Made by a program: the position numbers and the translations under genes. Below the pieces are notes generated by a model. That model worked only from the letters and a program-made list of their open reading frames with translations. It ran no database searches and was not told the DNA's origin. A stretch of 64,000 bases of DNA. Source: Pseudogracilibacillus sp. (lineage in GTDB: Bacteria; Bacillota; Bacilli; Bacillales; Amphibacillaceae). The DNA is taken from NCBI GenBank assembly GCA_026169815.1, contig JAPFDT010000033.1, positions 1 through 64,000 on the forward strand. Direction: 5' to 3'. This document shows, in pieces, positions 17,551-24,496 of the stretch. Within the stretch, counting starts at the first letter, position 1. Every line of letters starts with the position of its first letter.

Positions 17551-18972
17551 TTATTTTAATAACTCAGGCTTATTGTTCCCCATTGGATTTGTTTGTTCAA
17601 ATGCATAGCCTGCATTAAGGATTGTAGCTTCACTGAATGCTGGGCCCATAATTTGTAAGCCTACTGGTAGGCCATTACTAAATCCGCACGGTACTGACAA
17701 CCCTGGTAGACCTGTTAAATTTCCTGGTCCTGTAAAGCGAATAATATTATCAATTAAATCTACCTTTTTACCATTTAAATCAGCCCAGTCGTCCCCGATA
17801 TCATTTGGCAATACTGGTAAAGTCGGCATCATTAATATATCTACTTCATTGAAAGCCTTTTGGAAGTCTTGCTTCAACTGTCTTCTTACTTGTTGAGCTT
17901 GTAAATACTCAACAGCTGATGGTAACTCTCCTAACTCGAATAACATTCGAATATCATTTCCAAAATCATCTGGACGAGTTAACATGTCACTATGGTGGAT
18001 TGCCGAAGCTTCTGATAAAGAAGTAACTAGTTCCGCCCATTCAGCATATTTTAACGTAGGAATCTTAACTTCTTTTACTTTAGCTCCTTGTTTAACTAGT
18101 TCATCAATAGCATTTCTAACTAATTTTTCGATACCACTATCTACTTCATTAAAGAAATATTCTTCATTAACCCCGATAACTAAGTCCTTTACGTTACCGG
18201 TAATACTTCCGACATAATCATCAATCGGAGCTTTTACACTTGTAGGATCTTGTTTATCGTATCCAGCAATTATTTGTAATAATCCAGCCGCATCTTTGAC
18301 CGTTTTTGTCATTGGTCCAACATGGTCAAGCGACCAAGCTAATGGATAGACACCATATTTACTAACTAAGCCATGTGTTTGTTTCAAACCAACAATTCCA
18401 CAAGCAGATGAAGGAATTCTAATTGAACCTGCCGTGTCTGTACCAAGTGATGCGACACTTGAACCTACTGCAACTGCCGCACCAGATCCTCCACTTGATC
18501 CTCCTGGAATCTTTTCATGGTTCCATGGATTTTTTACTGCACCGTAATGTGGGTTGTTATTCGTAATTCCCCATGCATATTCGTGCATACTGACCTTTCC
18601 TGTAAAAACAACGCCAGCTTCTCGAAGTTTAGTAATCACGGTTGCATCATGGTCAGATACGAAGTCTTTATGAATTTTTGAAGACATGGTAGATACTTTA
18701 TCTTTAAAATATACATTGTCTTTAATGCCCATTGGAATCCCGTGATACATCCCTTTATAATTACCATTGTTAATATCTGTTTCAGCTTGTTTTGCCATAT
18801 CTAGTGCTTCATCTCGGTATATTTCCATATAAGCATTTATCTCACCTTGAGTGTCATCAGCTTGTTGTAATACCGCTTCTGTTAGTTCAACTGGGGAAAG
18901 AGACTTGTCCTTAATAAGAGGCGCTAATTCCTCTACTGATTTTGCCGCTAACTCTTTACTCAACGTGATCAC
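17551..18972 (-). CDS. Amidase signature family enzyme
   Basis: The 473-residue enzyme has the full amidase signature: catalytic Lys in GIPMGIKDN (near 84), GGSSGGSGAAVAVGSSVASLG with cis-Ser (near 158-178), and nucleophile Ser in TDTAGSIRIPSSACGIVG (near 180-195). It hydrolyses an amide to acid plus ammonia, with substrate unknown. Its start overlaps the 3' end of a 60-residue gene by 17 nt, implying translational coupling. A sigma-54 promoter and a divergent regulator with an amide/urea-type sensor domain stand upstream, so induction by the amide is likely. It is not GatA: no gatB or gatC is adjacent and the partner lacks clear GatC motifs. Confidence 0.88.
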   Translation of the reverse strand: MITLSKELAAKSVEELAPLIKDKSLSPVELTEAVLQQADDTQGEINAYMEIYRDEALDMAKQAETDINNGNYKGMYHGIPMGIKDNVYFKDKVSTMSSKIHKDFVSDHDATVITKLREAGVVFTGKVSMHEYAWGITNNNPHYGAVKNPWNHEKIPGGSSGGSGAAVAVGSSVASLGTDTAGSIRIPSSACGIVGLKQTHGLVSKYGVYPLAWSLDHVGPMTKTVKDAAGLLQIIAGYDKQDPTSVKAPIDDYVGSITGNVKDLVIGVNEEYFFNEVDSGIEKLVRNAIDELVKQGAKVKEVKIPTLKYAEWAELVTSLSEASAIHHSDMLTRPDDFGNDIRMLFELGELPSAVEYLQAQQVRRQLKQDFQKAFNEVDILMMPTLPVLPNDIGDDWADLNGKKVDLIDNIIRFTGPGNLTGLPGLSVPCGFSNGLPVGLQIMGPAFSEATILNAGYAFEQTNPMGNNKPELLK

Positions 18973-19138
18973 CTCCAGGGATATTTCTCATACCGATATC
19001 TGCATCATCAATTGCTACACCTGATAAATCGCCTCTTAACTCCGCCATTCCTTTACGACGTCCTTCTAATATTTCTAAATGTTCTTCTCTTGGCTTAATT
19101 CCTTTGTTCTCCAACAACTGTTTTATTGATAACGACAA
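18956..19138 (-). CDS. Small amidase-coupled protein (AtzG/GatC-like by context only)
   Basis: The 60-residue protein has an amphipathic helix, a middle helix (EEHLEILEGRRKGMAELR) and an acidic tail VAIDDADIGMRNIPGGD. I recognise no domain. The layout, with a short protein ending in an Asp-rich extended tail and coupled to an amidase, is like AtzG or GatC, which brace their amidases. The TTG at 19138 is preferred because AAGGAG lies 8 nt upstream; the in-frame GTG at 19147 abuts the SD. It is the first gene behind the -24/-12 promoter. Confidence 0.7.
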   Translation of the reverse strand: MSLSIKQLLENKGIKPREEHLEILEGRRKGMAELRGDLSGVAIDDADIGMRNIPGGDHVE

Positions 19139-19230
19139 TCTATACACTCCTTTATATAATATTTATCTAACATAGGCTCAACACCTACATAGTTAACTTA
19201 GCACTTAGAACAGCGCTTACAAAATACTAA

Positions 19231-19246
19231 TGCAACTTATATGCCA
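19231..19246 (-). promoter_or_regulatory. Sigma-54 (-24/-12) promoter of the amidase operon
   Basis: The minus strand reads TGGCAT-N5-TTGCA, matching the consensus TGGCAC-N5-TTGCA in 15 of 16 spaced positions counting the free spacer, with invariant GG and GC correctly spaced. Transcription would start near 19220 and leave a leader of about 80 nt before the TTG at 19138. The divergent gene encodes a sigma-54 activator, which makes chance unlikely. Confidence 0.8.
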
Positions 19247-19417
19247 ACTTTAGTAATCACCATCATAAGCTTATTTAATTTGGCAATAAAACCCTCAATA
19301 AACTTAAGTACTACCAATAACTCTAAGCGTTTTAAGAATAAGATATCTGTCAAAATCATGGATAAATAAATTGAATACTCGAGCTATAAAGGCTATGATA
19401 TTTAAAAGGTTTATTAT

Positions 19418-19458
19418 TATAATGTCCCATATTGAAACCGCTTTCTCATATTGGGACA
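19418..19458 (+). promoter_or_regulatory. TGTCCCA/TGGGACA palindrome next to the regulator -10: candidate enhancer/operator
   Basis: TGTCCCA (19423-19429) and TGGGACA (19452-19458) form a dyad that also contains two CATATTG direct copies. It begins at the last base of a TATAAT hexamer (19418-19423) and ends 17 nt before the regulator start. About 180 nt from the sigma-54 promoter, it is well placed as the activator's enhancer site and for negative autoregulation. Confidence 0.5.
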
Positions 19459-19475
19459 AGTAGGAGGAGTAAATT

Positions 19476-21752
19476 GTGCAAATAAAAGTAGGTCTGTTGT
19501 TTTCTTTTACCGGGACAACTTCTGTTACTGAAAAAGGACAGTATGATGCAGCTTGTTTTGCAATTAATCAATATCATACAGATGAGTACAAAATTGAAGC
19601 CATTCCCAGAGACATTTGCTCAGATCCCAATCAAGCCTATATAGAAGCAGAATCACTTGCCCGTGAAGGTGTCAAAATTTTTATTGGTTGTTACACTTCT
19701 GCCTGTCGTAAAGCAATTTTACCGATTTTAGAGACATATGACTGTCTCCTCGTTTATCCTACACTCTATGAAGGTCAAGAAGACCATCCAAATGTATTTT
19801 ATACTGGGGAAGTTCCGAATCAACAAGTTCATACATTAATTGATTTTTTAATGAGCCAATACGGAAAACGCATCTACTTAATTGGCAATGATTATATATA
19901 TCCACGCAAAACAAATGCTCAAGTTAAAGCATATATAGAAGAAAAAGGTGGAGAAGTAATAGAAGAGAAATATGTCCCATTCGGGCATCGCGAATTTTAT
20001 CAAACAACACAAGATATAATATTGAAAAAGCCTGACGCTGTTTTCTCGACACTTGTCGGTCAAAGTGTTGTATCATTTTACCAAACATACTCACAAATGG
20101 GGATCAATCCCGAGATCATTCCCATTTTTAGCCCGATTACAAAAGAGACAGAACTAGAAGCGATGGGATCAGAAGTTGGAGTCGGTCATTATAGTTCAGC
20201 AAGTTATTTTCAGTCATTAGATAACCCTATGAACCAATCATTTGTGAAAAGATTCCAATCCCATTTTGGGGAAGAAAGTGTCATTTCGTCAGTAATGTTT
20301 AACACATATATCGGAACAAAACTTATTTTAGATTCAATTTTTGAAGTAAACAGCTACCATTACGAAGCTATTTTTCATCATTTAAAAGCTTCCCAAATTG
20401 ATACCGAATGCGGGACATTATTAGTCGATATCAAAAAGCGACATCTCTCCCGTCCAGTAAAAATTGGCAAAGCTCTATCAAATGGACAATTTAAAATCGT
20501 ATGGGACTCAGACAATAACATTCAACCAAGTTCATACAAAGCCAATCAACAAAAGCAATTATCTGTACATGAAATTATTTTACAAGCATGGGGGCAAATT
20601 AGCGAAGATGCGCTCATCGTTTTATCAGCAAATCAAACTATTCAATATATGAGTAAAAAAGCACAAGAAGTCACAGGTCTAACTCAAGGAGACACCGTAT
20701 CATCTACAAAGTTACAAGAAATAAATTATCATTTTGATGTACAATCGTACGATACGAAAACAAAAAATGTACTATTATTAAAACCTCGGAAGTTTGAAAC
20801 AGCGAATCCTATATTCCAAATTGGCAACATTCAAACCCAAAATAGTACTTTTCAGCAAGAGCTTGAAACAATAGCGGTTGCTGCCAACACAACAGCTAAT
20901 GTGTTAATTATGGGTGAAACCGGAACAGGTAAGGAAGTGATAGCTCGTACGATTCATGAACAAAGCGAACGGAAAGATGGTCCTTTTATCGCGATGAACA
21001 CTGGTGCCATCCCAAAGGATTTAATCGTTAGTGAATTATTCGGATATATGGAAGGAACCTTTACAGGTGCTAAAAAGGGTGGTGCCATCGGAAAATTCGA
21101 AAGCGCTCATCGAGGTACTTTATTTTTAGATGAAATTGGCGATATGCCCTTAGAATTACAAGTTGTTTTATTACGAGCGATTGAAACAAAACAAATTGTT
21201 CGCCTCGGCGATACGAAAGAACGAGATGTTGACATTCGTATTATTGCTGCAACAAATAAGAATTTGGAAGAAGAAATCGCTTATAATAACGCCTTCCGTT
21301 CAGATTTATATTATCGTTTGAATGTACTTTCAGTTAACATTCCTCCATTACGGGAACGACCGGAAGATATTGAAGCGCTCATGTGGACATTTATGAATGA
21401 GTTCCATAACATCTACGGAAAAGGTCCAACTGCTGTTAATCATGAAGTAATGCAATTATTTATTGAATATCCGTGGCCAGGTAATATACGAGAACTACGA
21501 AACATAACAGAAAGAGCCTATTTACTTGCGCAAAACAATTCAACCCATATCATGCAGCATCATTTACCTAAGAATATGAAAGGTTTTTATCAACGAAAAG
21601 CACAGACAGGTTTATCACTTAAAGACGTAGAAAAAAGAACGATTTCCCAAGCTCTCAAGGAAACCAAAAACGTCAACAAAGCATCTAAAAAACTCGGCAT
21701 TGGACGTAGTACCTTGTATCGTAAAATGAAGGAATTTGACATAAGTCTCTAA
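19476..21752 (+). CDS. Sigma-54-dependent regulator with N-terminal amide/urea-type binding-protein domain
   Basis: This 758-residue one-component activator has three visible parts. Residues 1-370 resemble the AmiC/FmdD/UrtA ligand-binding fold (IKVGLLFSFTGTTSVTEKGQ at the start) but lack a signal peptide, so it acts in the cytoplasm. A PAS-like segment covers about 375-440. The AAA+ domain has Walker A GETGTGKE (480-487), GTFTGA (527-532) and Walker B LFLDEIG; a Fis-type helix-turn-helix ends the protein. The sigma-54 contact loop is GTFTGA where GAFTGA is usual. The start is GTG after TAGGAGGAG. It should bind a small amide and activate the divergent amidase operon. Confidence 0.9.
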   Translation: MQIKVGLLFSFTGTTSVTEKGQYDAACFAINQYHTDEYKIEAIPRDICSDPNQAYIEAESLAREGVKIFIGCYTSACRKAILPILETYDCLLVYPTLYEGQEDHPNVFYTGEVPNQQVHTLIDFLMSQYGKRIYLIGNDYIYPRKTNAQVKAYIEEKGGEVIEEKYVPFGHREFYQTTQDIILKKPDAVFSTLVGQSVVSFYQTYSQMGINPEIIPIFSPITKETELEAMGSEVGVGHYSSASYFQSLDNPMNQSFVKRFQSHFGEESVISSVMFNTYIGTKLILDSIFEVNSYHYEAIFHHLKASQIDTECGTLLVDIKKRHLSRPVKIGKALSNGQFKIVWDSDNNIQPSSYKANQQKQLSVHEIILQAWGQISEDALIVLSANQTIQYMSKKAQEVTGLTQGDTVSSTKLQEINYHFDVQSYDTKTKNVLLLKPRKFETANPIFQIGNIQTQNSTFQQELETIAVAANTTANVLIMGETGTGKEVIARTIHEQSERKDGPFIAMNTGAIPKDLIVSELFGYMEGTFTGAKKGGAIGKFESAHRGTLFLDEIGDMPLELQVVLLRAIETKQIVRLGDTKERDVDIRIIAATNKNLEEEIAYNNAFRSDLYYRLNVLSVNIPPLRERPEDIEALMWTFMNEFHNIYGKGPTAVNHEVMQLFIEYPWPGNIRELRNITERAYLLAQNNSTHIMQHHLPKNMKGFYQRKAQTGLSLKDVEKRTISQALKETKNVNKASKKLGIGRSTLYRKMKEFDISL

Positions 21753-21756
21753 CCAA

Positions 21757-21796
21757 ATAACTGGACTGTCTAAATAAGACGGTCCAGTTTATTTAT
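21757..21796 (+). terminator. Terminator of the sigma-54 regulator gene
   Basis: A 13-bp stem with one G-U pair (21759-21771 with 21777-21789) is followed by T-rich sequence. Confidence 0.75.
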
Positions 21797-21812
21797 TTAG
21801 AAGAGTTTAATG

Positions 21813-22010
21813 TAGCAAGTTAATCTACTTCTAGTGAAAATGACAACAGATCCACTGGACGGAAATAGTTTAAGTAAACTAGCGAAAAATACAACTTGGG
21901 AAGGATTACCCGAAAATACCGTTATGGGACATATTCATCTTCATATTGCTAATTTACAACGGTCACAGCTCTTTTATGAAGCATTATATTATTCTTTAAT
22001 CTTCTTTTGA
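21813..22010 (+). pseudogene. Remnant of a catechol 2,3-dioxygenase-like (VOC) gene
   Basis: One reading frame encodes about 65 residues including MTTDPLDGNSLSKLA, EGLPENTVMGHIHLH and LQRSQLFYEAL. This is the middle of CatE/YfiE-type extradiol dioxygenases, where the His of GHIHLH is a metal ligand. Both ends are missing. A stop precedes it at 21813 and it runs into the 3' end of the opposing DUF2512 gene, so it is a decayed fragment. Confidence 0.75.
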
Positions 22011-22448
22011 ATGATGTTTGTCTTTACTTTGTTTTACTTCCACATTTGATTCTTCCGCAAATTCTGTTTGAAATCGGGTTGGTAAAGGTGCAGTACGGGG
22101 AGGCTCATGTAATCTGTCCATCACATAAATATGATAAATCATTTCAGCTAAAGTACCAAAATATGCTGCAGTTAATGCCGGTAATAACAGGGAAACATTA
22201 GCTTGGACGACAAGGTTTCCCAACAGATAATACATCGCAAAATAACCGACAAAATCTCCAACAGCTGCCATAAACTGATTGATTCTAGGTAAAATAAATA
22301 CATCGCCAATAAACGAAATACTTGCAACTATAATCGTCATTAAAAACAAACGATCAATCGTCGCATGTAAAAAAACGCCAAACAGCGAAAATGTTAATAT
22401 ACCAACTCCGACAAACTTTACAACAAATGCCCAAATATATTTTTGCAT
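21996..22448 (-). CDS. DUF2512 (YndM) family membrane protein
   Basis: The 150-residue protein has four transmembrane helices (about 8-28, 32-52, 60-80, 85-105) and a charged tail from about 115. The layout, with INQFMAAVGDFVGYF in the third helix region, fits YndM-like DUF2512 proteins of Bacillus, whose function is unknown. AAGAGGTG precedes the ATG. Its 3' end overlaps the dioxygenase remnant on the other strand. Confidence 0.75.
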   Translation of the reverse strand: MQKYIWAFVVKFVGVGILTFSLFGVFLHATIDRLFLMTIIVASISFIGDVFILPRINQFMAAVGDFVGYFAMYYLLGNLVVQANVSLLLPALTAAYFGTLAEMIYHIYVMDRLHEPPRTAPLPTRFQTEFAEESNVEVKQSKDKHHSKED

Positions 22449-22838
22449 TTCCTAACACCTCTTTTAAGTCATAGTGTTAGGAAATGTGGAGAAATTATAC
22501 AATAAAATCTACTTCTGTATCTCAAACACGAAGTTTACGTTTGATGAGAGATGCCTTTTCCACAAGACTCAGTCGGCTTGCATTCAAGTAAACATAGTTT
22601 CATCTACTTAACACGTATAATCATGAAGGTTTATAGCTATTTTTTCGTGCTTTTACTTAAATTTCCTTATGATGAAGTTATATGTCAATATAGCTGAAAA
22701 TTTTTTGATAAAATTCTTCTATTGTATCTCCGGAATCTGGATAGTCTGTTAGCAATCTATTTTCCAATTCTTTTGTTATTCGTTCATATTTTTCTTCAAA
22801 TAATCTTATTTCGTCAGGAAATAGCGAAGTCAGACGTT
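22449..22838. repeat. Gene-free stretch: MITE-like copy C (about 22521-22690) and a coding remnant
   Basis: AACACGAAGTTTACGTTTGA, CAGTCGGCTT and ATTCAAGTAAAC match copy A at 9387-9707 in order, though the termini are decayed. From 22860 down to 22678 on the minus strand, an open frame without a start encodes about 60 residues (SLFPDEIRLFEEKYERITKE and so on). It is not recognised and is probably the C-terminal end of a lost gene. Confidence 0.5.
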
Positions 22839-23636
22839 TTATACTTCCTGAATAATTCGTTTAGCTCCTGTATATATGTTGAACGAATCATTGCGAATGA
22901 AACCGACTATCGTTATTCCTAATGCTTCGCCTAATGTTAATGCTAGTTCAGTAGGTGCTGATTTGGACAAAATAATTTCACAGCCAATTTTCGCTACCTT
23001 TAATAAAATTTCTGATGAAATCCGTCCACTGAAAACAATAATCTTTCCTTCCATTGCTATATGATGTTTTAAACAGTAACCGTAAATTTTATCTAACGTA
23101 TTATGACGGCCGATATCCATTCTGCTTAAGATAACACCTTCTGCATCACATAAAGCAGCATTATGAACACCACCAGTATTTTGATAGGTTTGGGCTAAAC
23201 CTTGTAATTCATCCATTAAGTGCAAACAAGTTTCTGGTGTAATGCGCACATTAATATGATGAAATTGCTCAGCTATTAACGCATCATTAGCAAAGACAAA
23301 TCCTTGTCTACTCGCCCCACAACATGACGTGATATAACGTTTATTTTGTAACGATTGCACATATGGGTTCACGTCTTTTGTTGCTACATGAACATAGCCT
23401 TCCGCTTCTTGTATCCAAATGGAAGTGATATCATCGTACTCTTTAATCACAGCTTCAGCTGCTAAATAGCCAATTACCATATCTTCTATATATTCTGGGG
23501 TACAAACAATTGTCACGAACTCTTCGCCATTTAATTTAATCGTCATCGGCACTTCAGTAACAATCCGATCCTTTTTAGAATAAAATGTACCTTGTGAAAA
23601 CTGGATAATATTTCGTTCGATTTCATTAGGTTTCAT
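22839..23636 (-). CDS. fdhD: Formate dehydrogenase accessory sulfurtransferase FdhD
   Basis: The 265-residue FdhD protein has the conserved cysteine motif SCCGASRQ (near residue 105) and later GGVHNAALCD, MDIGRHNTLDKIYG and FSGRISSE. FdhD passes sulfur from a cysteine desulfurase to the molybdenum cofactor of formate dehydrogenase and is needed for its activity. The ATG at 23636 is preferred: GAGGGT lies 7 nt upstream and it starts one base after the preceding stop. It is the last gene of the fdhF operon. Confidence 0.93.
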   Translation of the reverse strand: MKPNEIERNIIQFSQGTFYSKKDRIVTEVPMTIKLNGEEFVTIVCTPEYIEDMVIGYLAAEAVIKEYDDITSIWIQEAEGYVHVATKDVNPYVQSLQNKRYITSCCGASRQGFVFANDALIAEQFHHINVRITPETCLHLMDELQGLAQTYQNTGGVHNAALCDAEGVILSRMDIGRHNTLDKIYGYCLKHHIAMEGKIIVFSGRISSEILLKVAKIGCEIILSKSAPTELALTLGEALGITIVGFIRNDSFNIYTGAKRIIQEV

Positions 23637-23637
23637 C

Positions 23638-23997
23638 TTACATACCCTCTTCGAGATTTTGATCAAAAATAAAGACAGAAACCGCCATATCTTCTTCGAT
23701 TTTAAAATCAGAAAAAAGATGAACTAACTTTGCCCCAACTAACTCTTCCATCTCCTCAGGACAATCAGTAGCGTACATTGCTTGAATCATCTTCGTTCTT
23801 GCTGAGTGGACCATCTCTTTTCCTTCTGACGTTTTAATAATAAACCGCTCGGTAGGGGTTAAATTACCATATAATTTCGTAATCGCCATATCATCGACAA
23901 AAATCGTCTGAATTCGCTCTGGCCCTTTTCCGAAGCAATCCTTTCGTAATTTTCGTATGATGTCATTAAATTCATGAATCTTCTTTGACATGTTCAT
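23638..23997 (-). CDS. DUF2294 family protein
   Basis: The 119-residue soluble protein matches the DUF2294 pattern (FGKGPERIQTIFVDDMAITKLYGNLTPTER). The function is unknown, but the family is common near formate dehydrogenase and other redox genes in Firmicutes. The start is within overlapping ATGs (23997 or 23991); AAAGG lies upstream. Its 5' end overlaps the DUF1641 gene by about 26 nt and its stop touches fdhD, so the operon is tightly coupled. Confidence 0.85.
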   Translation of the reverse strand: MNMSKKIHEFNDIIRKLRKDCFGKGPERIQTIFVDDMAITKLYGNLTPTERFIIKTSEGKEMVHSARTKMIQAMYATDCPEEMEELVGAKLVHLFSDFKIEEDMAVSVFIFDQNLEEGM

Positions 23998-24484
23998 CCG
24001 ACCTTTCACTTAATTGCTGTCCCATGCCTTTTAGAAAATGGATTCCGAAACCAATTGCACGATTAATGTCAGGGTCGTTTAACATTCTCATTAAATCGAA
24101 TAATTTTACCTTTTGTTCTGTTTCAACAAACTCATGTCCTGAATCGAGCCCTTTCATCGCACTATCGATTACATTTTTAGCCTTTTCTGGATCAGTTGCC
24201 ATCAAACTACTTGTAGCACCTATAATAATATTAAGTAGATTCGTGACAGGTTCTCTAGATACTTGGTCTAAGGTGATTTTTGTAATATCTTCTTTCGCTA
24301 ACAAGATCGCCTCTACTGCTTCTAACATACCTGCTTCATTTAACTCTTCAATAATATCTAATACTTTGTTTAAACTAGCTTCATTATGTGAAAAACGTTG
24401 CTTTAAGTTATCCCATTTTAATTGTACTTCTTCTTGCTCGGTCAATTGCTTGCGATGAATATTCGTAATTGGTTCAGCCATCAT
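23972..24484 (-). CDS. DUF1641 family protein (YjgD/YrhD-type)
   Basis: The 170-residue soluble protein ends with the DUF1641 helical stretch KLFDLMRMLNDPDINRAIGFGIHFLKGMG. In B. subtilis the same family follows formate dehydrogenase genes (yjgC-yjgD, yrhE-yrhD), so it is thought to serve the enzyme, although its action is unknown. It begins 10 nt after the fdhF stop with AAAGGA as SD. Confidence 0.87.
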   Translation of the reverse strand: MMAEPITNIHRKQLTEQEEVQLKWDNLKQRFSHNEASLNKVLDIIEELNEAGMLEAVEAILLAKEDITKITLDQVSREPVTNLLNIIIGATSSLMATDPEKAKNVIDSAMKGLDSGHEFVETEQKVKLFDLMRMLNDPDINRAIGFGIHFLKGMGQQLSERSDEHVKEDS

Positions 24485-24496
24485 TACACATCCTTT

